Shown here: positions 49,641 through 58,477 of the stretch, piece by piece
Layout: each line of letters opens with the position of its first letter
Position numbering within the stretch: position 1 is the first letter of the stretch
From: Candidatus Binatia bacterium
GTDB lineage: Bacteria; Desulfobacterota; Binatia; HRBIN30
Length of the DNA stretch: 64,000 nucleotides
Reading direction: 5' to 3'
NCBI GenBank assembly: GCA_023150935.1
Contig: JAKLJW010000015.1
Location: 1 to 64,000 of the forward strand
Notes under the pieces: model-generated
Seen by the model: only the letters and a program-made list of their open reading frames with translations
The model's database searches: none
Told to the model about the DNA's origin: nothing
Position numbers and translations under genes: made by a program

Positions 49641-49954
49641 ACACCTACCGCTGGATTATCCTGCCGGCATGTCTGGCCGTCGCCGCTTGCGGCAGCGAGG
49701 GATCGAACGAGCCGGAAAATTACGGCAACCTGCTGGCCTCGCCCGCCGGGTTGATCGTCTTACAGGAAGAGCATCCCGACGGCTGGGGCCGGCCCGATTG
49801 CCTCGTGTGTCATAACGCCGGTTACATCCATACCGTGAACCGCACCGGGCTTCCGGATGCGCAGGTCGATCTGCCTGGCGTTCGGCAGCTGGTGCGGAGC
49901 CAGGGCCAGGCGAGCTGTCCGCAGTGCCACGGGGACAATGGGGTGCAGCAATGA
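49637..49954 (+). CDS. Two-haem c-type lipoprotein
   Basis: The 105-residue protein has a lipobox (LAVAACGSE, C18) and two haem motifs, CLVCH and CPQCH. The GTG overlaps the previous TGA, and its own stop overlaps the next ATG. I do not recognise a family. Its position in an unbroken run of cytochrome genes argues for a role as an electron-transfer link. Confidence 0.8.
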   Translation: MNTYRWIILPACLAVAACGSEGSNEPENYGNLLASPAGLIVLQEEHPDGWGRPDCLVCHNAGYIHTVNRTGLPDAQVDLPGVRQLVRSQGQASCPQCHGDNGVQQ

Positions 49955-50667
49955 TCGCCGGCGTCCTTGCCCTGCTGCTGGTGGCGCTCTCAATGGTGCT
50001 GCCGGTCCCCGGCTACGGCGCTGACGCCGGCGCAACGGAGGGCGCCAGGAAGGCCGGCGAGGCCGCGGGCGACAACGACGAGAATGCCGGCGGCGACCGG
50101 AACGGCGGCGATGGCGATGACTCCGAAGCCGGCGACGACGAGGCCAGGGGCGACGAGGACGAGGACGAGGGAGAAGAGAACCCGCACGTCATGGTGTTGC
50201 CGGACGGCACCAGGGATATGGACAAATGCGGTTACTGTCACACCGACGACAACAAGACGCTGGAGCGTTCGCCGGAGGAGACCTGCACGAATTGCCACGA
50301 CGTCGCTATCCACGGCGGCTCGCTGTCGCACTCCCAGGCGACACCGGAAGATGTGAAGGAGCGCCTCGCGTCGTCTCAGCCCGGCGGTAAACCATTCCCG
50401 CTGACCGAGAAGGGCGCCATTTACTGCGCAACCTGCCACCTCTCGCACGACGCCGACGGGCTGGTAGACGGGCACAAGTGGCTGCCCGGCGGGTGCGAGG
50501 AATCGACCATGCCGTTCTCGGTCGGCGTGCGTAAAGCTCTGGAGAAGTACCGTGACCGCATTGCCAGTCCGGAGGCGGCTCATTTCGTAAAGGAAGGCAC
50601 CCGGCTGTTGCGCCTGCCGGCGTGCGACGGTCAGTTGTGCGCCCATTGCCACGGGGATCTGCGATGA
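49951..50667 (+). CDS. Four-haem cytochrome with acidic region
   Basis: The 238-residue protein starts with a signal peptide. A strongly acidic, Gly- and Asp/Glu-rich stretch (about 45-80, with DEDEDEGEE) follows, then four haem motifs: CGYCH, CTNCH, CATCH and CAHCH. The acidic stretch could bind calcium or a basic cytochrome partner. ATGA overlap with both neighbours. Periplasmic or surface location is inferred. Confidence 0.82.
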   Translation: MIAGVLALLLVALSMVLPVPGYGADAGATEGARKAGEAAGDNDENAGGDRNGGDGDDSEAGDDEARGDEDEDEGEENPHVMVLPDGTRDMDKCGYCHTDDNKTLERSPEETCTNCHDVAIHGGSLSHSQATPEDVKERLASSQPGGKPFPLTEKGAIYCATCHLSHDADGLVDGHKWLPGGCEESTMPFSVGVRKALEKYRDRIASPEAAHFVKEGTRLLRLPACDGQLCAHCHGDLR

Positions 50668-51281
50668 GGACGCTCGCGGCATCTCGGATCTCGGCCGGCA
50701 TCGGATGCGCCGCCCTGCTGGCCGTCCTCGGCGCCTGCGGTGATCCCGGCGCACCGATCGAGGACGGGCAGACTCCGGCTGTCGACCCGATCGCGGTGTA
50801 CGGCGCTTGCGCCGAGTGCCACCATGACCTCGCCGCCGGCATGACGACCACCGGTGGCCACAGCAGTCCGGCAGTGAAGTGCACGCTCTGCCACGAGCAG
50901 CTCCTGGATGTCCCCGGACCCGGCCACGAGAGCGTACCGCGTTGCGCCACCTGTCATGCGAAGCAGGAAACGCACTTCGATCCTGCCGCCGGAACCCCCG
51001 GAGAATGCCTCGTCTGCCACACTCCGCATGGCAGCCCGAACTTGCTGCTCGTCAATCCGGCGATCGTCACACCGGAGGGCGGGGAGGCGCCGATTACGTT
51101 CGCCAACCTCAAGGGCAAGGCCGATGGCAGCTTCGCCAGCGCAACGGCCCCGGGCACGGGTGTCTGCGAGGTGTGCCACGCGGCCACACGTTTCTATAAC
51201 AGCGCCGGCACGGGCCAGCCGCACTTCACCTTTCCCTGTTACACATGTCATCCGCACGGCGCCGGCTTCAGCCCCGACTGA
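50664..51281 (+). CDS. Six-haem c-type lipoprotein
   Basis: The 205-residue protein has a lipobox (LLAVLGACG, C25) and six CxxCH motifs: CAECH, CTLCH, CATCH, CLVCH, CEVCH and CYTCH. The ATG overlaps the previous stop (ATGA). It ends 45 bp before the membrane cytochrome gene. Confidence 0.88.
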   Translation: MRTLAASRISAGIGCAALLAVLGACGDPGAPIEDGQTPAVDPIAVYGACAECHHDLAAGMTTTGGHSSPAVKCTLCHEQLLDVPGPGHESVPRCATCHAKQETHFDPAAGTPGECLVCHTPHGSPNLLLVNPAIVTPEGGEAPITFANLKGKADGSFASATAPGTGVCEVCHAATRFYNSAGTGQPHFTFPCYTCHPHGAGFSPD

Positions 51282-51326
51282 GGTTTGCGGCGGGGCGATG
51301 AGGTTCGCCGCAACGGAGAGACGTGA

Positions 51327-52826
51327 ATGATCAAACTCCCGCCGCTGGTACACAACTGGGTGACGTACGCCGGTGCGGCCATCGCCGGCATCGCGTTTGC
51401 CGCGATGGTTTTTCTGTTCGTGTTCGACATCGTCAGCGGCGGGCAGTCGCCCTACGCGGCGATTGTCACCTTCATGGTTCTCCCCGCGGCGCTGATGGGC
51501 GGTCTCTTGCTGGTCCCCGTCGGCATGGGACTGGAGTGGCGGCACTGGCGCCGCACCGGGCAGCGGTCGATTCAGAGATTTCCCGTGCTCGATCTGAACC
51601 AGCCCCGACAGCTCAACGCCGCGATCGTCTTTGTGATCGTAACGCTGTTGGTCGTCTGCGGTTCCGTCTTCGGCAGCTACCAGGCCTACGAGGCGACGGA
51701 GTCCGTAGGCTTCTGCGGCACCGTCTGCCACACGCCCATGGAGCCGGAGTACACCACGTACCAGAACTCGCCGCACGCGCGTGTGCGCTGCGTCGACTGT
51801 CACGTCGGGCCGGGGGCGGACTGGTTCGTGAAATCAAAACTGGACGGGCTTTATCAGGTGTACGCCGTCGCCTTTAACAAGTTTCCGCGCCCGATTCCCG
51901 GGACGATCGAGAGCCTGCGCCCGGCACAGGAGACGTGCGAGCAATGCCACTGGCCGGCCAAGTTCTTCGGCCAACAGATGATGCGGCGGGTCTACTATTT
52001 TCCCGACGAGAAAAACTCGCGTTGGGAACTCCGCCTGCTGCTCAAGACGGGCGGCAGCGAACCGTTCGGACAGCAGGGCCAGGGCATCCACTGGCACATG
52101 AACATCGAGGAACGCATCGAGTACATCGCCACCGACAAGAACCGCCAGAGCATCCCCTGGGTGCGTGCGACCAACAAGACCACCGGTGCGTCGGTGACCT
52201 ACATGTCGACCGAGGATCCGCTGACCGACGAACAAATCGCCGGCGCCGAGAAGCGGCAAATGGATTGCATCGACTGCCACAATCGGCCGAGTCACATACT
52301 CCTGGCGCCGCGCGAGGCCATCAACCGCGCGATCGAGCACGGCGACATGGACGCCGCGCTGCCGTTCCTCGTGAAGACCGGCACGCAACTACTGAAGGGC
52401 GATTATGCGACGGTCCCGGAGGCACTCGAAGCGATCGACACCGGTCTCGCCGGTTACTACGCCGACAACTACCCGGAGGTCGCCGTTTCGCGCGCAGAAG
52501 AGATCCGGCGCGCCGTCCGCGTCCTGCAACAGATCTACCGGGAGAACTTCTTCCCAACCATGAAGGCCCGCTGGGACGTCTACCCGACCAACACCGGACA
52601 CATGAACTTTCCCGGCTGTATGCGCTGCCACGATGGCAAACACGAAAGCGCGGACGGCGAGACGATCACCGACAAGTGCATCTCATGTCACGTCATCGTG
52701 TCGCAAGGGTTCGACGGCAGCCAGGAGTTCACGATGGAGCCCGACGGTCTCGAACTGGAACACCCGGAGGAAGTCCAGGAACTCCTCGAAGACAACACCT
52801 GCTACGACTGCCACTCCGAGGATTGA
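51327..52826 (+). CDS. NapC/NirT-like seven-haem membrane cytochrome
   Basis: The 499-residue protein has three membrane helices in the first 115 residues. It then has seven haem motifs: CGTVCH (CX3CH), CVDCH, CEQCH, CIDCH, CMRCH, CISCH and CYDCH. The GFCGTVCHTPMEPEYTTY and VRCVDCHVGPGADWF segments match NapC-like cytochromes that oxidise menaquinol. It would draw electrons from the quinone pool and feed the other cytochromes in the cluster. The C-terminal 350 residues exceed a normal NapC (about 200) and add four haems. Confidence 0.88.
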   Translation: MIKLPPLVHNWVTYAGAAIAGIAFAAMVFLFVFDIVSGGQSPYAAIVTFMVLPAALMGGLLLVPVGMGLEWRHWRRTGQRSIQRFPVLDLNQPRQLNAAIVFVIVTLLVVCGSVFGSYQAYEATESVGFCGTVCHTPMEPEYTTYQNSPHARVRCVDCHVGPGADWFVKSKLDGLYQVYAVAFNKFPRPIPGTIESLRPAQETCEQCHWPAKFFGQQMMRRVYYFPDEKNSRWELRLLLKTGGSEPFGQQGQGIHWHMNIEERIEYIATDKNRQSIPWVRATNKTTGASVTYMSTEDPLTDEQIAGAEKRQMDCIDCHNRPSHILLAPREAINRAIEHGDMDAALPFLVKTGTQLLKGDYATVPEALEAIDTGLAGYYADNYPEVAVSRAEEIRRAVRVLQQIYRENFFPTMKARWDVYPTNTGHMNFPGCMRCHDGKHESADGETITDKCISCHVIVSQGFDGSQEFTMEPDGLELEHPEEVQELLEDNTCYDCHSED

Positions 52827-52897
52827 GGCGGACAACGTTTGCGCAGCGGGCGCCCGGATCGTCCGCGGTCGGCTCCGGTCGCGGCGCGCGGCTCGTC

Positions 52898-53419
52898 TCA
52901 CGCCGACGAGCGACGTTCGCCCGCTTCGCGGCGGGGCACTTCGTTTTCGTCCGCCGCCACGAACGAGTGCACGACGAGAATCAGCATGCCGACCGTGATG
53001 AACGAGTCGGCGACGTTGAAGGTCGGCCAGTGGTAGCCGCGCCAGTAGACGTCGAGGAAGTCGGTTACCTGCCCGAATACGGCGCGGTCGATCATGTTGC
53101 CCGCCGCACCGCCGAGAACCGCCCCCAGCGCGAACAACAACACCCGCTGGCGGGGAGACACCCGGCGCACGAAGTGCAACAGCGCGGCAATCGCCACCAC
53201 CGCCACCAGCAGGAAGAAGGGTACGCGCCAGGCCTCGTCCGCCCCCGCGAACAGACTGAACGCACCGCCGGTGTTACGCACATGGGTGATGCTGAACAGA
53301 CCGTCGACCACCGGCACCGACTCGTACACGCCCAACTCGGTGCGGACGATCCACTTGGTCAGTTGATCGAAGACAACCACGAACGCCGCCACGGCGCCGA
53401 CGAAGCCGTATCGGCTCAT
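52898..53419 (-). CDS. lspA: Lipoprotein signal peptidase (signal peptidase II)
   Basis: The 173-residue membrane protein has four hydrophobic helices and both catalytic aspartates, in GGAAGNMIDR and FNVADSFI. It removes signal peptides from lipoproteins, including those in the adjacent cytochrome cluster. The ATG overlaps the ileS stop (ATGA). The frame extends 33 codons upstream, but that part is inside ileS. Convergent with the cytochrome cluster. Confidence 0.95.
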   Translation of the reverse strand: MSRYGFVGAVAAFVVVFDQLTKWIVRTELGVYESVPVVDGLFSITHVRNTGGAFSLFAGADEAWRVPFFLLVAVVAIAALLHFVRRVSPRQRVLLFALGAVLGGAAGNMIDRAVFGQVTDFLDVYWRGYHWPTFNVADSFITVGMLILVVHSFVAADENEVPRREAGERRSSA

Positions 53420-56235
53420 GCGGCCGTACCTGCGACTACCGGTAGGCACCTCCCGCACAGCCCCGGGTGAGCCGTGTCGGTGCCGACCGCCTCGCTGTAG
53501 TTCCAGCACCGTTCGCACTTGCCGCCGCGTGCGGCCTCCACTGCGACGCGCAACTCGGGCAGCAGGGGGCTTGCCGCCGCTTCGTCGAGGCCGCCGGCCA
53601 GATCGACCTGCGACACGATGAAAAACGCCGGCAGCTCCGCCGCGAGCCGGTGCAGGAGTGGGCGTAGCCCATCGGCGGCGTCGAGACGCAAGCGAGCGTC
53701 GAGCGAGTGCCCGATCGAGCCGGCCTTGCGCGCTTCTTCCAATGCCTTCGTGACCGCGCCGCGCACGGCAAGAAGCCGATCCCAGCGTGCCAACAGCGTC
53801 GGGTCGGCGGCACGGATCCGCGTCGGGAAGCCCGCAAGAAATACGCTTGCCGGCCGGTCGCCCCCGGGGAGCTTTTCCCAGATCTCCTCGGCCGTGAACG
53901 ACAGGATCGGCGCCATGAGCCGAACCAGTACGTCGAGGATCTCGCAGAGCGTCGTCTGCGCCGCCCGGCGCTCCTTACTCGCCGCGGCCGAGCAGTAAAG
54001 CCGGTCCTTGACGATGTCGAGGTACAACGCGCTCAGGTCGACGGCGCAGAAGTTGACGAGATGCTGTACCACGTGGTGGAAGGTGAATCCCTCGTAAGCG
54101 CGCCGGATGCGCTGGTCGAGGTCGGCCGTGCGCAGCAAGATCCAGCGATCCAGCTCCGGCAGCTCGTCGTAAGCCACCGCGTCGCGTCCGGGATCGAAGT
54201 CGTTCAGGTTGCCGATGAGGAACCGGCACGTGTTGCGGATCTTGCGATACGATTCCAGCAACGGCGTGATCAGGCCCTTCGAGAAGCTGGTGTCGGCCGT
54301 GTAGTCCACCGACGCAAAGAGCAGGCGGAGGATCTCCGCCCCGTGCGCCTTGATGACTTCCTCGGGGGAAACCACGTTGCCGAGCGACTTCGACATCTTC
54401 TTGGCCGACTCGTCGAGAATCAGTCCGTGCGTGAGGACCGCACGGTAGGGCGCCGTGCCGTGGGCCGCCACCGACGTGATCAACGATACCTGGAACCACC
54501 CGCGGTGCTGGTCGACCGCCTCCACGTACAGGTCCGCCGGCCAGGCCAGCTCCGGGCGGCGGCGCAGCACCGCTTCGTGAGAGCACCCGGCGTCGAACCA
54601 CACGTCGAGGATGTTGTTGTCCGGCTCGAAGTCGGCGCCGCCGCATCCGCAGCGATAACCCGCGGGCATGAGCGCCGTGGCCGGCAGCTCGTACCACACG
54701 TCCGAGCCGCGTTCGGCGAAGATCGCCTCGACGTGGCGGACGACATCGCCGTCGAACACGAAGGCGTTGCAGCCCCGGCAGCGAAAGGCGGGGATCGGCA
54801 CACCCCACGCGCGCTGGCGCGACAGGCACCAGTCCGGCCGCGTCTCCATCATGTGGTGAATCCGGTCGCGCCCCCAGGCGGGGACCCAGGTGGTGCCGTC
54901 GATCGCCGCCAGCGCCGTCGAGCGCAGACCGGCGTGATCGACGCGCAGGAACCACTGCTCGGTGGCGCGGAAGATCAGCGGGTTCTTGCAGCGCCAGCAG
55001 TGCGGGTAAGCGTGCTGCTGGCGCTGCACGTGCAACAGCGCCCCGCCGCGGCGCAATTCGTCGACGATATGCTCGTTCGCTTCGAAAACCAGCTCGCCGG
55101 CGTACGGTCCCGCCTCCGGCGTAAACCGGCCGACGGCGTCCACCGGCGTCAGCACGGGCAGCCCGTATTTCTGCCCGACGGCGAAGTCCTCGTAACCGTG
55201 GCCCGGCGCCGTGTGCACGCAGCCGGTGCCCATGTCCGCCGTGACGTGCGCTTCGAACACCAGGCGCGAGGCCCGATCGATGAACGGGTGGCGGAAGACG
55301 TCGCGGCCATCGAGGGGCGTGAGGTCGACCGGAATGCGGCGGCCGCGGTCGTGCAGCCCCGTGGCCGCGAGGAAAGCGTCCGCCAGGCGCGCGGCGACGA
55401 TGTAGTACGCGCCGTTGACCGGTATGGCCACGTAGTCGAGGTGGGGGTTGAGACATACGGCCAGGTTGGCCGGGAGGGTCCACGGTGTCGTCGTCCAGAT
55501 CGCCACGGCCAACTCGGCGTGGTGACGTCCCAACTCCTGGGCGTCGCCCGGGTGGACGGCGAGCGCCGCCGCGTCGTCCGCCGATCCGGCGAATCGGAAC
55601 TTCACGTAAATCGCCGGCGAGGTGTGCTCCGTGTACTCGACCTCCGCTTCGGCAAGAGCCGTGGCGCAGACCGAGCACCAGTGTACCGGGCGCAGGCCGC
55701 GATAGATGAAGCCGCGCTCGGCGAGCTCGCGGAACACGCCGACGATCGACGCTTCGTAAGCGGGCGTCATGGTCAGGTAAGGATGCTGCCAGTCGCCGAT
55801 CACCCCGAGCCGCTGGAATTCCTCGCGCTGCACGGCGAAGAACTTCTCCGCGTACTCGCGGCAGCGCCGGCGGATCTCGACCTGGCCGAGCTGGCGGGCC
55901 TTGCCGCCGAGTTGCTTGAGCACCTGGTGCTCGATCGGCATGCCGTGGCAGTCCCAGCCGGGCACGTACGGGGTTTCGTAGCCCGCCATCGCCTTCGACT
56001 TGACGACGATGTCCTTGACGATCTTGTTGAGCGCCGTACCGAGGTGAACGTGCCCATTGGCGTACGGTGGGCCGTCGTGCAGGACGTACCGCGGCTTGCC
56101 GGCGTTGACGCTCAGGATCTGCTCGTAGATGCCGATGGCCTTCCACCGGGCGACCACGTGCGGTTCGCGCTCGGGCAGATTGGCCTTCATCGGGAATGTC
56201 GTCTGCGGAAGGTTGAGCGTGCTCTTGTAGTCCAT
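53416..56235 (-). CDS. ileS: Isoleucyl-tRNA synthetase
   Basis: The 939-residue class I synthetase has the HIGH box as HVHLG at 62-66, the KMSKS loop (KMSKSLGN) and a C-terminal zinc-binding segment with CERCWNY and LCGRC. The editing domain is present. It charges tRNA-Ile and is essential. Synteny with lspA downstream is widespread in bacteria. The ATG at 56235 begins the conserved MDYKSTLNLPQT; upstream codons are not conserved. Confidence 0.96.
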   Translation of the reverse strand: MDYKSTLNLPQTTFPMKANLPEREPHVVARWKAIGIYEQILSVNAGKPRYVLHDGPPYANGHVHLGTALNKIVKDIVVKSKAMAGYETPYVPGWDCHGMPIEHQVLKQLGGKARQLGQVEIRRRCREYAEKFFAVQREEFQRLGVIGDWQHPYLTMTPAYEASIVGVFRELAERGFIYRGLRPVHWCSVCATALAEAEVEYTEHTSPAIYVKFRFAGSADDAAALAVHPGDAQELGRHHAELAVAIWTTTPWTLPANLAVCLNPHLDYVAIPVNGAYYIVAARLADAFLAATGLHDRGRRIPVDLTPLDGRDVFRHPFIDRASRLVFEAHVTADMGTGCVHTAPGHGYEDFAVGQKYGLPVLTPVDAVGRFTPEAGPYAGELVFEANEHIVDELRRGGALLHVQRQQHAYPHCWRCKNPLIFRATEQWFLRVDHAGLRSTALAAIDGTTWVPAWGRDRIHHMMETRPDWCLSRQRAWGVPIPAFRCRGCNAFVFDGDVVRHVEAIFAERGSDVWYELPATALMPAGYRCGCGGADFEPDNNILDVWFDAGCSHEAVLRRRPELAWPADLYVEAVDQHRGWFQVSLITSVAAHGTAPYRAVLTHGLILDESAKKMSKSLGNVVSPEEVIKAHGAEILRLLFASVDYTADTSFSKGLITPLLESYRKIRNTCRFLIGNLNDFDPGRDAVAYDELPELDRWILLRTADLDQRIRRAYEGFTFHHVVQHLVNFCAVDLSALYLDIVKDRLYCSAAASKERRAAQTTLCEILDVLVRLMAPILSFTAEEIWEKLPGGDRPASVFLAGFPTRIRAADPTLLARWDRLLAVRGAVTKALEEARKAGSIGHSLDARLRLDAADGLRPLLHRLAAELPAFFIVSQVDLAGGLDEAAASPLLPELRVAVEAARGGKCERCWNYSEAVGTDTAHPGLCGRCLPVVAGTAA

Positions 56236-56330
56236 GCGTTGTCCGGAGGGAGCGAGAGTCGATCCCATCCCATACCAGCGGGCATTTGGCGATTCAAATT
56301 GGGGTCTCGAACATCGGGTGCCGGCTTTTT

Positions 56331-56359
56331 TTGACAAGCTCGGCCGGCGCTGCTAGTGC
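56331..56359 (+). promoter_or_regulatory. Promoter of the kinase gene, possibly leaderless
   Basis: TTGACA (56331-56336) and TAGTGC (56354-56359) are 17 bases apart. Transcription would start about 7 bases after the -10 box, at or just before the GTG at 56367. No Shine-Dalgarno precedes that GTG. Leaderless translation is possible but unproven. Confidence 0.45.
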
Positions 56360-56366
56360 CGCCCGC

Positions 56367-57449
56367 GTGCCGCCGGAAGTGCCGCCCCTTTTCGACGCAC
56401 TGATCCGCGACCGCTTCGGCGGAACCGCTGCCGTCAGGGAAGTCGTGCCGCTCGCCGGCGACGCCTCGACTCGCCGCTACGCCCGGCTTTACCTCGCCGG
56501 TGCCGGCGTGCCGCCGACGGCGGTTGCCATGCTGCTGGCCGATCGCGGCATCGCCATGTCGTCCGACGAACTGGCGGTGTTCGAGGAAGCCCCGCGCGAG
56601 CTACCGTACCTGAACGTTCATCGCTTTCTCGCCCCGCTGGGCGTGCCCGTGCCCGAGGTCTACGCGGACGCCTCCGAGCAAGGCGTCGTCATCCTCGAAG
56701 ACATCGGCGACACGGCGCTGTGGGACGCCGTGCAGGGTCGGGACGACGACACCGTGCTCGCGCTGTACCGGCGGGCAATCGACGAGTTGCTGCGGCTCCA
56801 GATCGAAGGCACTACCCGGCGCGACCGGCGCTGTATCGCCTTCCAGCAGGCGTTTGACGAACGCCTCTTTCTCTGGGAACTCGAGCACTTCATCGAGTAC
56901 GGCATCGAGCGCCGCCTCGACCGGCCCCTGCCGGCGGAAGACGCCGCGTTGCTGCGCGCGCACTTCGCGATTATCGCCCGCCGCCTCGACGCCCAGCCGA
57001 GGTATCTGAACCATCGGGACTTCCATAGCTGGAACCTCTACCTGCACGGCGACCGTATCCGGGTGATCGACTTCCAGGACGCCTTGCTCGCCCCGGCCCC
57101 GTACGACCTGGCCACGTTGCTCGGCGACCGCGATACGCCGCTGATCGTGCGCCCCGATCTCGAAGCGGCTTTGCTGGACTACTACGCGCGCCGATGGATC
57201 GAACTGGCGGGGCGGGCGCCGGGAGGCGACGCCATCGAGGAGGTGTACGTCCTTTGTGCCCTGCAGAAGGCGCTCAAGGTGGTCGGTCGCTTCTACTATC
57301 TGGATATCGTCAAAGGGAAGAAGGGATACCTGCGCTACATCCCGTCCACGGTGCGCCAGATCGAGCGGCTGCTGCCTCGCTTCCCGCAGCACGTCGAGAT
57401 GGCGGCGGTGATCCGGCGGTACCTGCCGCGCGACCAATGCGCGCGATGA
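56367..57449 (+). CDS. amgK: AmgK-like sugar kinase (N-acetylmuramate/N-acetylglucosamine)
   Basis: The 360-residue APH-fold protein has the pattern of cell-wall recycling kinase AmgK: ILEDIGDTALWD, the catalytic RDFHSWNL, and VIDFQDALLAPAPYDLATLL with the metal aspartate. It would phosphorylate MurNAc at C1. The following MurU-like nucleotidyltransferase overlaps it, as in known amgK-murU pairs. The GTG start at 56367 is uncertain; a TTG at 56286 is an alternative. Confidence 0.85.
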   Translation: MPPEVPPLFDALIRDRFGGTAAVREVVPLAGDASTRRYARLYLAGAGVPPTAVAMLLADRGIAMSSDELAVFEEAPRELPYLNVHRFLAPLGVPVPEVYADASEQGVVILEDIGDTALWDAVQGRDDDTVLALYRRAIDELLRLQIEGTTRRDRRCIAFQQAFDERLFLWELEHFIEYGIERRLDRPLPAEDAALLRAHFAIIARRLDAQPRYLNHRDFHSWNLYLHGDRIRVIDFQDALLAPAPYDLATLLGDRDTPLIVRPDLEAALLDYYARRWIELAGRAPGGDAIEEVYVLCALQKALKVVGRFYYLDIVKGKKGYLRYIPSTVRQIERLLPRFPQHVEMAAVIRRYLPRDQCAR

Positions 57450-58183
57450 TTCTCGCGGCCGGGAAGGGTACCCGGCTGCGGCCCCTCACCGAGACCGTTC
57501 CAAAACCTCTGATCGAGGTGGCCGGACGCCCGATGATCGCCTTTGCGCTCGCTTGCGTGCGGGAGGCCGGCATCCGCGATGTGATAATAAACCTGCACCA
57601 TCTGGGCGGGCAGATCCGTGCCCGGCTCGGCGACGGCAGCGCATACGGGGTGCGGATCGCCTACACGGAAGAGGATCCCATCCTCGACACCGGCGGTGGC
57701 ATCGCCAACGCGCGCCCGTGGCTCGAGGGCGATGCGTTTGCCGTGCTGAACGCCGATACGGTCATCGACGTGGACCTGCGCGCGGTCGCCGACGCCCACG
57801 CGCGTCGCCGGGCGCTGGCGACAATGGTGTTGCGCGCCGACCCCGACGCCGCCCGTTACGGCGTCATCGAGATCGACGCCGACGACCGCATCCGGCGCTT
57901 TCTCGGCCACGCCGACCCGACCCTGACGGCGGCGGAAGCGCCGGGGTTGCGGGCCCTGATGTACCCCGGCGTGACGATCTTCGATCCTCGGATCTTCGCC
58001 TACCTCGGCCCCGGAATTTACAGCATCACGCGCGACGTCTTCCCGCGGTTGCTCGACGCCGGCGAGCCCTGTTTCGGCTACGTCTACCACGGGTACTGGC
58101 GCGTGCTGGACAACCCGGCAGATCTGGAAGCCGGTCGCGCCGAGATTGCCGGGCGGCTCGGCCGTCCGCCTCTCGGACGCTAA
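57437..58183 (+). CDS. murU: MurU-like nucleotidyltransferase
   Basis: The 248-residue protein has the sugar-1-phosphate nucleotidyltransferase signature MILAAGKGTRLRPLTETVPKP, LNADTVIDVDL and YWRVLDNP. In the AmgK-MurU pathway it makes UDP-MurNAc from MurNAc-1-phosphate, bypassing GlcNAc in peptidoglycan recycling. The ATG lies 13 bases inside the kinase gene, so the two are coupled. Alternative: a mannose-1-phosphate guanylyltransferase-like enzyme. Confidence 0.85.
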   Translation: MRAMILAAGKGTRLRPLTETVPKPLIEVAGRPMIAFALACVREAGIRDVIINLHHLGGQIRARLGDGSAYGVRIAYTEEDPILDTGGGIANARPWLEGDAFAVLNADTVIDVDLRAVADAHARRRALATMVLRADPDAARYGVIEIDADDRIRRFLGHADPTLTAAEAPGLRALMYPGVTIFDPRIFAYLGPGIYSITRDVFPRLLDAGEPCFGYVYHGYWRVLDNPADLEAGRAEIAGRLGRPPLGR

Positions 58184-58477
58184 GGGCGACGCAGCCGAAC
58201 TTTCGGAGTCGTGTGCCGAGACCTGAGAACGGCCGGCGTCGAGGTTCCGGAATCTGGAAAACCTCTTCGCCTTGGCTGCCCGAAATGACGTTCGGCTGCT
58301 GGCGTGAAGATTTGGCAGGAAATTTGTTTGAAATTCGTATTAGACTTCGTGTGCAGTGTCCACCGGCTCGGCGAGCCGATACGGGGCGGCGCAGAGTTGG
58401 GTGCGTCGGGGGTGGAGCGCTTGCGACGCGGGGCCTGTGGAGGACGGGGAGCAAATCAGACTGACGAGGTAAAGTGA

